Notes: generated by a model not told the origin, from the letters alone. 6,103 nt of DNA from an uncultured Prevotellaceae bacterium (GCA_958404085.1 CATXZX010000120.1:1-6103), one strand, 5' to 3'; shown: positions 1 to 6,103, counted from the stretch's first letter. Program-made: numbers and translations.

Positions 1-4
1 TTGT

Positions 5-10
5 AAGGGG
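5..10 (+). promoter_or_regulatory. Ribosome binding site of the adhesin gene
   Basis: AAGGGG lies three bases upstream of the ATG at 14. It is a partial match to the AAGGAGG consensus and the spacing is short, so initiation may be moderate. It supports ATG 14 as the start, as does the signal peptide that begins immediately at this codon. A TAA at 4-6 overlaps the site and could be the stop of an upstream gene, but too little sequence precedes it to tell. Confidence 0.6.
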
Positions 11-13
11 AAA

Positions 14-97
14 ATGAGAACACAGCGGTACAAAAGGGGATTGGCTCTTGCCGTGGCATTCATATCAATGCTGACTGTTGCTGTCCCTGCCTTCGCG
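14..97 (+). other. Signal peptide coding segment
   Basis: Codons 1-28 encode a typical Gram-positive Sec signal. It has basic residues R2, R5, K7 and R8, a hydrophobic core from about 10 to 24, and an A-x-A cleavage motif (AFA, residues 26-28) before Tyr29. It lacks the YSIRK-GxxS motif that directs some surface proteins to the septum. Confidence 0.85.
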
Positions 98-3000
98 TAC
101 ACGCGGGATGAAATTCACGGCATGGTGGGGCACATACCGACGAGGCCATTGCAAGTCGGGGAAAGGGCGGCGGCTTTTACCGTTTCAGACGCGCCGTTTA
201 TGGGGGTGGACTTGTCGGAATACAACAAAAGCATATACACAATGCAGAATGGCAAGCTGACGGAGATTACAAACAGTGGGACAAACATCGTGCAAAACCC
301 AATGTTTGGCGACATGAGGCGAATCACCGTAAAGGCTGCGGACGGAGCGACGTGGACCGGCTGGTGTTTGCGCCACGCCGATGCATGGCCTACCGGCATG
401 ACGCAGGCCATGGCGTCGGGAAGCAATGCTATAGACTATGCTGAAAACAGCACAAGGTGGAGTGTAGAGCAGATGCCGAACACTGAGAGCAATAACGGCA
501 TGCTGTGGTGCGTAGAGCACGCATTCCCGTCAGTGCCCATGGAGGTCATGTGTAACGAGGCCGGCGCAGATTACGATGCGCTGGTGAGAGAAATGCAGAC
601 CAAATACGCAGCACAGCAGGCGGCTTTGACTGCTCAGTTCGGCTCGTGGCAGGCTGCCGGCGAGTTTATAGCGGACGTGTATATCTGCGGCGTAATACAG
701 GAGGCGGTATGGTTCCACGAACATAAGCCCGACGTCGCCAACGGCAAACTGGTTTCAGGGCCGACCATGTTAAACGGGCCCGAACCGCTAAGGAAGATAT
801 ACAATTACCTGTGCAGGGAAAGGGAGATATACAAAGGCTACGCCGACAGGGTGCTCGGCCAGAATTTCTTTCTCTCGTCCACCAACGAGAACAAGCCTAC
901 CGTGACCACTGCTGCTGATTCCTGCGGTGAGGGGCTTCTGTACGGGCCGTTCCACCTGTATACCGACATGCTGGCTGTAGGCGATGTTAATCTGTCTCTG
1001 ACGGGTAATGGAACGGGGATATCCAAGATATGCAAAGTAACGCAAAGCGGAGGAAGGGTCACGGCCCTAACGGAAACATCGAAGGTCAAGGCGGAAGAGG
1101 ATTTCTATGTCTTCATCTCCAATTCGACCCTGCCCGAAGACTTCGAACTGTCCATAACCGCATCATCGCCTGCCGCATATACCTTTGAGGGCGGGTCTCG
1201 CGGCAGGGTCATGGTACCTCAATCAACGATGACTCTGCAAGACGGGACGCCAATGCCCTTCCAGCATATCGGCTTGGGCGGCGTGCCAAGGCGGGTTTCC
1301 GCCACAAGGACGCTGGATTTCCCGCAGTTCAAGGGCCAGACCACGGGCTGGGCGTTGATAACGAAGACCGATGAAAACGGGAACGTCGTGCCCAACGCCG
1401 TTATAACCGTAAAAAACGCGGGGAATGAGGAGGTTGGAGATTATGTCATAGGCGCCGACGGCACGGTCAAGGTGGATAACCTTGCCCCCGGAACATACTC
1501 GTATACCGAGAAGGAGGCGCCGAGCGGATACGTGAAAAACACCGGGACGCACACCTTCACCGTTTCGGAGGAAGGCGGCGCCGCAACGGGAGACCTGACG
1601 TTTGTGAACGAAAGAGTTAAAGCTCAGGTCACATTGTCGAAGGTGGACGCCGTTACCAATGCCGCAGTACCGGGCGCCAAGCTTGCGGTATACAACGCTG
1701 CCCGGGATGTCGTTTTCGAAGGCACGACAGGCAGCGACGGCAAGCTGACCGTCCCGAATCTCGTTCCGGGAGAGTATACGTTCAAGGAGACCGAAGCGCC
1801 GCAGGGATATAAGCTCAACGCCGAAGAGCTTTCCTTTACTGTGAGCGGCGATGGCGAGGTCTCCGGTGTAACGGTCCTCTCCAATGAGGCGATTAACGTG
1901 ACCATAAAGAAAACGGACGCCGCTACGGGGAATCGTGTTCCCGGCGCGGTAATAGAATTTTTCGATGGTGCTGAACAGTCCATGGGCACGTATACGACGG
2001 ACAACCTGGGCTGCATAACCCTCGAAAAGCTGAGCCCCGGCACATATAAGTACAAAGAGAAGACGGCGCCCGAGGGATACGAGCTCAATGAAAACACTTA
2101 TACCTTTGAGGTGGCTGCGGACGGGACTGTGACCGGCACTACGGCTTTCACGAATACACCTTTGCCGCCTGCGGCCGGCACGGCGGTCATTTATAAGGTA
2201 GGAAGCAATGAAGAGCCGCTGGCAAAGGCCGTCATCGTGGTCAAGGAGGTACTTTCTGATGCGGAAGTATTCAGGGGCCCCACGGATGCTGCCGGAAAGA
2301 TTGAGGTCCCCGACCTCGCCGTGGGCAATTACTCATACAGCGAGGTGAACGCTCCGGAGGGATACATAAAAGACGATGGCGAATACTTTTTTGAGGTCAA
2401 GAAGGACGGCACGGTCGTAGCGGGAGGGACCGACAGCACGACTCTCATTAAAATCAAAAACAAACCTACTGTCGTCAGAATCCGCAAGGAGGACAAGGAC
2501 ACGAAAATAGGCTTGAGCGGAGCAGAGATACAGATTCGTGCGGCAAACAACACCCCGTATGGGCCGTACACTACCGATGCGGACGGGTATGTGCTCGTGG
2601 AGGCGCTGCCTGTGGGCAGTTATATCGCTACGGAGACCGTGGCGCCTGAAGGATATGCGCAGACCACGGCGGACTTCACGTTCCAGGTCACTGAGCAGAA
2701 CGATGAGAATAACCCGGTCAGCGTTGTGATTCCCAACAGTAGGGCCAAGGTGGATGTGGAGTTTGAAAAGTATGACTCCACTACCGGCAGAGGCTTGGCC
2801 GGAGCCGCATTTTCCGTATATGACGTATTGACGAATAAACAGGTAGCCGCCGTTACGTCGGACGCCAATGGCAAATTAAAATTTCAGGTAGACCCGGGCG
2901 ACTACTATATACAGGAGACCAATGCGCCGAACAACTACGAGCTGAACACGAAGAAATATCAGTTCCATGCAGCCGCTGACGGCACAATAACCAACGAACA

Positions 3001-4585
3001 GGGCGATAAGATAGAAAACCTGCGAATCCCCAACGCTCCGGGCAGCTACTCCGTTACACTGCGGAAATACGATTCAAAAACAAACGAGCCGCTGGCGGGC
3101 GCCGTTATAACGGTATACAATTCCATCGGCAGGGATGTGTTCAGCGGCACGACGGATGCGGACGGCAACCTCAGGGTTCCGACGCTTTCGCCGGGCAGAT
3201 ACAGCTACAAGGAGGTGGAAGCTCCCAGCGGGTATTCGTTGAATCAGGAGATATTCTCCTTCACGCTGAAGAATGACGGGACCACGGAAGGCGTCTTAAA
3301 GATGCCAAACACACCCAATAGCGGCAGCTTCGGCGGCGATGGCGACGGTGGAGAAATAGACCTTAACCAGGGGAATATCAGCGTAACCATTACCAAGACG
3401 GATTCGACCACCGCCGCATCCGTGCCCGGCGCAAAAGTAGCCATATACGATACGGGTGGGAACCTCGTGTTTGAAGGCATCACCGGCTCTGACGGAAAGA
3501 TGACCTCTACACCGCTCAAGCCCGGCAAATACACATTTAAGGAGACGCTGGCCCCCGATGGGTATAAGCTGAACACAAACGCCTTCGAGTTCATCATTAA
3601 CGGCGATAAGACCGTAACGGGTACAACGGCATTTACCAACGAACGCCAGTCGCATGTGGTTCGCATAACCAAGACCGACCTGACTACGGCGGCGCCGGTG
3701 CCCGGCGCGAAGGTGGCCATATACGACAGCACCGGCAAAAAGGTGTACGAGGACGTGACCGACTCGAACGGCGTTCTCACCTCCACTTCTCTTGCACCGG
3801 GCAGGTATACCTTCAAGGAGACGCTGGCTCCTGCAGGATATGTGCTGAATACCAATTCCTTCGAGTTCACCGTCAATCAGGACGGGACCGTAACGGGTAC
3901 GACGGCATTTACCAATGTGCGGAAGGCGGCTTACCTGACCAAGTATGGCGAGAACAACTCGGTATTGGCAGGCTGCAAGGTGGATATAACGGGTGCAAAC
4001 GGCAATAAGGTCATGAGCGCCGTCAGCGACAGCAACGGCAGGATAAACATATCATCACTGCCTGCCGGCACATATCATTACCGCGAAGTCGCGGCGCCGG
4101 AAAAATATGCACTGAATCCCAAGACCTACTCCTTTACCATAAGGGAGGATGGGAGCATAACCGGCGATGTGTCTTTCACCGATGAGATGACGGTGGTTTC
4201 TCTCAAAAAGGTTGACGGTTCAAACAACCCCCTTGCTGGGGCTACCATAGGACTGTACGCTGCCGGGGACGGGAAGCTCCTGCAATCCGTGATAACGGAC
4301 AGCACCGGGCTCGTAATGTTCAAGGGCCTCACCCCGGGCAAGTATTATTTCAAAGAGCTAAAAGCTCCCAGCGGATATGCGCTGTCCAATGACGTTATCC
4401 CGTTCGAGATGACGTCTTACTGGGACAATGCATCCGCCACGTACACCATGCGCAATACGAAAATCGTGCAGACCGGTGGCGACGACATGCCCATAGCGGC
4501 AATGGCAGCCGCAGTCATAGCGATTTCGCTTGGAGTATACGGCGTTATTGCTCTGCGGCGCAGGCTCAAGGGTGGAGACAGCTAA
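14..4585 (+). CDS. Sortase-anchored thioester-domain adhesin with eleven CnaB (SpaA-type) isopeptide domains
   Basis: This 1523-residue protein is a surface adhesin or pilus-tip-like stalk. Residues 1-28 form a Sec signal peptide: basic MRTQRYKR, a hydrophobic core, and a cleavage site after AFA. Residues about 60-440 form a globular head resembling Cys-Gln thioester (TQXA/TED) domains: WCVEH with Cys166, and VIQEAVW with Gln229. In this family Cys and Gln form an internal thioester that can bond host or surface amines. Residues about 444-1483 hold eleven CnaB domains of about 90 residues. Each has a K-x-D motif on the first strand (such as K451, K543, K633), a Y/F-x-x-E-x-x-AP-x-GY motif (E499, E592, E682) and a closing Asn (N532, N714, N1209), the usual isopeptide triad. 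A Gly/Asp linker lies at 1101-1119. The tail has IVQTG, a membrane segment at about 1492-1514, and RRR. No sortase or partner pilin is in the window. The ligand is unknown. The architecture is certain; the adhesin role is inferred from family. Confidence 0.93.
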   Translation: MRTQRYKRGLALAVAFISMLTVAVPAFAYTRDEIHGMVGHIPTRPLQVGERAAAFTVSDAPFMGVDLSEYNKSIYTMQNGKLTEITNSGTNIVQNPMFGDMRRITVKAADGATWTGWCLRHADAWPTGMTQAMASGSNAIDYAENSTRWSVEQMPNTESNNGMLWCVEHAFPSVPMEVMCNEAGADYDALVREMQTKYAAQQAALTAQFGSWQAAGEFIADVYICGVIQEAVWFHEHKPDVANGKLVSGPTMLNGPEPLRKIYNYLCREREIYKGYADRVLGQNFFLSSTNENKPTVTTAADSCGEGLLYGPFHLYTDMLAVGDVNLSLTGNGTGISKICKVTQSGGRVTALTETSKVKAEEDFYVFISNSTLPEDFELSITASSPAAYTFEGGSRGRVMVPQSTMTLQDGTPMPFQHIGLGGVPRRVSATRTLDFPQFKGQTTGWALITKTDENGNVVPNAVITVKNAGNEEVGDYVIGADGTVKVDNLAPGTYSYTEKEAPSGYVKNTGTHTFTVSEEGGAATGDLTFVNERVKAQVTLSKVDAVTNAAVPGAKLAVYNAARDVVFEGTTGSDGKLTVPNLVPGEYTFKETEAPQGYKLNAEELSFTVSGDGEVSGVTVLSNEAINVTIKKTDAATGNRVPGAVIEFFDGAEQSMGTYTTDNLGCITLEKLSPGTYKYKEKTAPEGYELNENTYTFEVAADGTVTGTTAFTNTPLPPAAGTAVIYKVGSNEEPLAKAVIVVKEVLSDAEVFRGPTDAAGKIEVPDLAVGNYSYSEVNAPEGYIKDDGEYFFEVKKDGTVVAGGTDSTTLIKIKNKPTVVRIRKEDKDTKIGLSGAEIQIRAANNTPYGPYTTDADGYVLVEALPVGSYIATETVAPEGYAQTTADFTFQVTEQNDENNPVSVVIPNSRAKVDVEFEKYDSTTGRGLAGAAFSVYDVLTNKQVAAVTSDANGKLKFQVDPGDYYIQETNAPNNYELNTKKYQFHAAADGTITNEQGDKIENLRIPNAPGSYSVTLRKYDSKTNEPLAGAVITVYNSIGRDVFSGTTDADGNLRVPTLSPGRYSYKEVEAPSGYSLNQEIFSFTLKNDGTTEGVLKMPNTPNSGSFGGDGDGGEIDLNQGNISVTITKTDSTTAASVPGAKVAIYDTGGNLVFEGITGSDGKMTSTPLKPGKYTFKETLAPDGYKLNTNAFEFIINGDKTVTGTTAFTNERQSHVVRITKTDLTTAAPVPGAKVAIYDSTGKKVYEDVTDSNGVLTSTSLAPGRYTFKETLAPAGYVLNTNSFEFTVNQDGTVTGTTAFTNVRKAAYLTKYGENNSVLAGCKVDITGANGNKVMSAVSDSNGRINISSLPAGTYHYREVAAPEKYALNPKTYSFTIREDGSITGDVSFTDEMTVVSLKKVDGSNNPLAGATIGLYAAGDGKLLQSVITDSTGLVMFKGLTPGKYYFKELKAPSGYALSNDVIPFEMTSYWDNASATYTMRNTKIVQTGGDDMPIAAMAAAVIAISLGVYGVIALRRRLKGGDS
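191..1003 (+). other. Thioester (TQXA-like) head domain
   Basis: Residues about 60-330 carry the two signatures expected of a thioester domain. The first is an aromatic-Cys-hydrophobic motif followed by a Pro (LWCVEHAFPSVP, Cys166). The second, about 60 residues later, is hydrophobic-Gln-x-x-hydrophobic-Trp (VIQEAVW, Gln229). A second, similar motif, GWCLRHADAWPTG (Cys118), lies upstream and makes the bonding cysteine ambiguous. Five other cysteines (180, 225, 267, 304, 340) are unusual for an exported wall protein and could form disulfides. The boundaries are estimated by eye. The domain call rests on motifs only. Confidence 0.7.
1343..4462 (+). repeat. Array of eleven CnaB domain repeats
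   Basis: Residues about 444-1483 are eleven divergent copies of one beta-sandwich unit. Approximate spans are 444-535, 536-625, 626-715, 722-817, 818-909, 911-1007, 1010-1100, 1120-1209, 1213-1301, 1303-1391 and 1392-1483. The presumed bonding Lys residues are 451, 543, 633, 728, 825, 919, 1018, 1128, 1220, 1310 and 1399. The catalytic Glu residues are 499, 592, 682, 777, 874, 968, 1067, 1177, 1269, 1358 and 1448. Ten units end in Asn; the tenth ends in Asp1390 (SFTDEM). Intramolecular isopeptide bonds would make the stalk stiff and protease-resistant. Most copies are diverged at the DNA level, so the array is old. Confidence 0.92.
3371..3916 (+). repeat. Recent tandem duplication of two CnaB units (period 276 bp)
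   Basis: CnaB units 8 and 9 are the most alike in the array. Residues 1126-1209 and 1218-1301 align without gaps at a 92-residue offset, with 61 of 84 positions identical by my count. At the DNA level, 3611-3639 and 3887-3915 are identical except for one base. This looks like the youngest duplication or a gene-conversion tract in the stalk. Confidence 0.8.
4463..4582 (+). other. C-terminal cell-wall sorting signal with variant IVQTG motif
   Basis: Residues 1484-1523 have the three-part layout of a sortase substrate. The motif is IVQTG followed by GDD (residues 1484-1490), then a hydrophobic segment at about 1492-1514, then RRRLKGGDS. The motif departs from LPXTG at both of its first two positions (Leu to Ile, Pro to Val). 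A cognate sortase with relaxed or different specificity is expected elsewhere in the genome. Confidence 0.8.
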
Positions 4586-4597
4586 ACAGGACAAGGA

Positions 4598-4641
4598 GAA
4601 CCACGTTCTTTTCGGATTAGGGGAGAGCGTGGTTCTTTTTT
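4598..4641 (+). terminator. Rho-independent terminator after the adhesin gene
   Basis: The arms 4598-4613 and 4620-4635 form a 16-bp stem around a six-base loop (GGATTA). The outer eight pairs (GAACCACG with CGTGGTTC) are all Watson-Crick, and the inner eight include G-U wobbles. Six T residues follow at 4636-4641. It begins 13 bases after the TAA stop. There is no matching A tract on the 5' side, so it acts only on the plus strand. Confidence 0.93.
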
Positions 4642-4688
4642 ATTACCTAACGTATGATACATATAATATACATTTTTGCCGGCGCCTG

Positions 4689-4717
4689 TTGACGCAGGTC
4701 TTCTCTCGGCGTATAAT
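4689..4717 (+). promoter_or_regulatory. Sigma-A type promoter (TTGACG-17-TATAAT)
   Basis: The -35 hexamer TTGACG (4689-4694) matches the consensus at five of six positions. The -10 TATAAT (4712-4717) is perfect, and the spacer is the ideal 17 bases. Transcription should start near 4724. This gives a leader of roughly 250 bases before the ATG at 4980. It lies just downstream of a terminator and points towards the second gene, so it very likely drives that gene as a new unit. Confidence 0.87.
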
Positions 4718-4755
4718 GTACTTGTTGAATGCGTGCAAGTTTAAAAAACATAGTG

Positions 4756-4761
4756 TATAAT
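4756..4761 (+). promoter_or_regulatory. Second possible -10 element (TATAAT)
   Basis: This hexamer shares the nine bases GTATAATGT with the main promoter (4711-4719 and 4755-4763). There is no good -35 at 16-18 bases upstream; TTGAAT at 4725-4730 is 25 bases away. It could be a weak alternative start or just AT-rich sequence. A third TATAAT at 4662-4667 also lacks a -35. Confidence 0.3.
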
Positions 4762-4776
4762 GTTATATATAAAATA

Positions 4777-4788
4777 CGTTATATAACG
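4777..4788 (+). promoter_or_regulatory. 12-bp perfect palindrome, possible operator
   Basis: CGTTATATAACG is a perfect inverted repeat downstream of the promoter and within the transcribed leader. Its half also appears as the direct repeat GTTATATA at 4762-4769 and 4778-4785, sixteen bases apart. Such a site could bind a dimeric regulator acting as a roadblock. No regulator gene is visible, and in AT-rich DNA a palindrome of this kind can arise by chance. Confidence 0.35.
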
Positions 4789-4823
4789 CGATAAAACGCA
4801 CACGGTGGAACGGGATTGAAAAA

Positions 4824-4906
4824 ATGCACCGGAGAAAAAGTCAAAGACGGCGCAAGCTGCGACCATTTAAAAATATTGGAACGCAGCTATAGTTGCCCGG
4901 TTGCAT
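4824..4906 (+). ncRNA. Structured leader RNA element of unknown class
   Basis: By hand the region folds into a compact shape. P1 pairs 4824-4832 (ATGCACCGG) with 4897-4906 (CCGG-T-TGCAT): nine pairs with one bulged T. P2 pairs 4855-4861 (AGCTGCG) with 4882-4888 (CGCAGCT), seven perfect pairs capped by a 20-base loop that has a further CCA/TGG pairing. Three more pairs (4852-4854 with 4894-4896) extend P2 across a five-base bulge, so P2 abuts P1. A GTC/GAC mini-hairpin (4840-4848) sits on the 5' side. Its place between a strong promoter and a gene start suggests a cis-regulatory RNA. I do not recognise it as a known riboswitch. No energies were computed. Confidence 0.45.
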
Positions 4907-4919
4907 AACACGAAACACG

Positions 4920-4941
4920 AAAGGAGGGCAGCTGCTCCTCC
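4920..4941 (+). promoter_or_regulatory. Strong Shine-Dalgarno motif buried in a hairpin
   Basis: AAAGGAGGG (4920-4928) is the best ribosome binding sequence in the window. Its GGAGG (4923-4927) pairs perfectly with CCTCC (4937-4941) around a nine-base loop, which would hide it. The loop contains GCAGCTGC (4928-4935), whose halves are copies of both P2 strands of the upstream leader element, so strand exchange between the two structures is possible. No ATG, GTG or TTG follows at normal spacing. The only nearby in-frame candidate is CTG at 4932. Confidence 0.5.
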
Positions 4942-4979
4942 CCGAAGTTAAACCAGGGGGTATCCGCAGCGAAATTTCG

Positions 4980-6103
4980 ATGAAATTCAGCCTCAGCAAA
5001 ATAAGAGAAGAGTTCTTACGACTGGATAAAATCACGGCGCTGGATACACGTATAATCAGCCTCCGCATGTCCGGCACTTTGATAAACAGCATGGACAGGA
5101 TTCAATACAAGGAAATCCCTATAGACGGGGGCGTTAAATACTTCCCGAGGGCTATATCGTTCCAGAGCACATTACTGGAGGCAGACGAAGAGATTTTTTA
5201 TCTGACGGTTGACGGCGCATATGCAACTGTCATGGCTGTGATTAAGGATGGCGCGAAGCATAAATATGGAGACGAGGCATGGAATTGGGCATGGGGTGTT
5301 TTACGGGACAAAAACGCCATACACAAAGCGTGCAGCGGCCCGGGGAGAAGCTCGGCCGTGCCGCACTCGGCAACGCCAAAGTCTCTGCCGATAGACGCGG
5401 AGTTGAACATTGCGGTCGCGTGGATGGGCGCCGACAAAAATAAGCCGCCGCTGGTTGCGACCGCTGTTGAAATCATAGCGGGGCCGGCGCGTATTGATTT
5501 CTGCCGCCTCGTGCAAACCGCATGGGTCGCAGACGCCGCATTTGCCGCGATATTAGACGGTCTGAATCACCCGTCTCTTGAAGGGAAGAAGCACATCATG
5601 GTGGGCAGCTCCCGGCGGCGGGTGTATGAGCTGTTGTGCGGCAGCAGGAGGCCGGACAACAAATACGAAAGCGAAGCAATAGGCTCGATTGCGCAGCTGT
5701 GCAGAGAGAGGGGCTTTATCCTGAGCTATAACCATATCCCGCTGCTCAGGGCGCGCAGCCTTTCGCTTGCTGCGGCGAAGGAGTGTTATTCCGCGTTGAT
5801 GGAGGCAAAGACTTCATCCGGCGAGGACTGCCTATGGTCCCCGGATTGGATTGAACCGCATATGGAAATGCCGCTGCCGCTCGTTCCGGTCGTGGGCGAA
5901 ACCGTGGCGGAGTCCATAAGCAAGCTCAACACTGCGGAGAGCCGCACGCTGCGGATGCTCACAGAGCTCCGTCTTGGCGGCGCAGACGGGTTTTCAGGCA
6001 TCGACAGGGAAGATTGCCTTGCTGTGATTGAAAAGCGCTTTGGAGCCAAAACAATGCGGTTTGCGGCCATGGCGTCGGAGTCGCTGTTTAATGACGACAG
6101 CGA
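4980..6103 (+). CDS. Unrecognised protein, 5' part only (possible degenerate RNase H-like core)
   Basis: The frame is open from 4893 to the window edge with no stop. From ATG 4980 it gives 374 residues (start MKFSLSKIREEFLRL), and the C-terminus is missing. I do not recognise the family. Residues 1-60 are charged and mixed, and residues 70-110 include YLTVDGAYATVM and a Trp cluster WNWAW. Residues about 143-275 alternate strand and helix: IAVAWMG, LVATAVEII, RIDFCRLVQT, helix WVADAAFAAILDGL, KKHIMVGSS, helix, ILSYNHIP, helix LLRARSLSLAAAKE. This is the order seen in RNase H folds, but the acidic catalytic residues are absent at the expected places, so the match is only suggestive. There is no signal peptide or membrane segment, so it is likely cytoplasmic. 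ATG 4980 has no good ribosome site (only GGGGG, 19 bases away). A CTG at 4932, behind AAAGGAGG and adding 16 residues, is an alternative start. Codon use resembles the adhesin gene. That it is a gene is fairly sure; its function is unknown. Confidence 0.8.
   Translation, partial: MKFSLSKIREEFLRLDKITALDTRIISLRMSGTLINSMDRIQYKEIPIDGGVKYFPRAISFQSTLLEADEEIFYLTVDGAYATVMAVIKDGAKHKYGDEAWNWAWGVLRDKNAIHKACSGPGRSSAVPHSATPKSLPIDAELNIAVAWMGADKNKPPLVATAVEIIAGPARIDFCRLVQTAWVADAAFAAILDGLNHPSLEGKKHIMVGSSRRRVYELLCGSRRPDNKYESEAIGSIAQLCRERGFILSYNHIPLLRARSLSLAAAKECYSALMEAKTSSGEDCLWSPDWIEPHMEMPLPLVPVVGETVAESISKLNTAESRTLRMLTELRLGGADGFSGIDREDCLAVIEKRFGAKTMRFAAMASESLFNDDS

Noticed and set aside
3244..3876. 210-codon open frame on the minus strand inside the CnaB array
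   Set aside because: It mirrors the repeat units of the plus-strand gene codon for codon, has no ribosome site, and its protein is low-complexity antisense of the CnaB motif.
1343..4462. CRISPR array or DNA-level satellite in the repetitive region
   Set aside because: The repeats are protein-coding, about 276 bp in period, mostly diverged at the DNA level and in one continuous reading frame.
4530..4760. 76-codon plus-strand open frame spanning the end of the adhesin gene and the terminator
   Set aside because: It runs through the terminator and the promoter, has no ribosome site, and its residues look like translated non-coding DNA.
4803..4815. T-box-like string CGGTGGAACGGG in the leader
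   Set aside because: It only loosely resembles the T-box core, lies upstream of the structured body instead of just before a terminator, and no antiterminator/terminator pair follows.
4824..4906. Cyclic di-GMP-I (GEMM) riboswitch
   Set aside because: The 3' GCCCGGTTGC recalls the end of that class, but the GGCAAACC and GGGACGCAAAGCC segments and the GAAA tetraloop are not present, so I do not assign it.
5198..6070. Several minus-strand open frames of 60-94 codons opposite the second gene
   Set aside because: They overlap each other and the long uninterrupted plus-strand frame, and none has a credible ribosome site or a recognisable protein.

Overview
The window comes from a low-redundancy stretch of a Gram-positive genome, most likely a gut-type clostridium (Bacillota). 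The evidence is a very large sortase-anchored CnaB adhesin, a consensus sigma-A promoter (TTGACG-17-TATAAT), a strong GGAGG ribosome binding motif and an intrinsic terminator with a T tract. The coding DNA is GC-rich, while the intergenic strip at 4641-4800 is clearly AT-rich. Nothing here fixes the species.

Layout. (1) 14-4585, plus strand: a complete 1523-residue cell-wall adhesin. It has a Sec signal peptide, an N-terminal head that looks like a Cys-Gln thioester domain, eleven tandem CnaB/SpaA-type isopeptide domains and a C-terminal sorting signal of non-canonical IVQTG type. (2) 4598-4641: a 16-bp-stem terminator that closes this gene. (3) 4642-4979: a 338-base region without an assigned gene. 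It holds three TATAAT hexamers (one with a perfect -35 partner), a 12-bp AT-rich palindrome, and a foldable leader RNA whose last hairpin buries a GGAGG motif. (4) 4980 to the window edge, plus strand: a 374-codon 5' part of an unrecognised protein that runs off the end. Its middle third has a strand/helix pattern suggestive of an RNase H-like fold that lacks the usual acidic residues.

How they relate. The adhesin would be exported, anchored by a sortase not seen here, and would present a reactive head on a stiff stalk. The second gene is separated from it by a terminator and has its own promoter and long leader, so the two are probably separate transcription units. Large thioester/CnaB proteins of this kind often sit in integrative conjugative elements of clostridia. 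That setting is possible but no conjugation or integrase gene is visible here. The most novel parts are the leader RNA with its unclear start codon and the unknown gene behind it.
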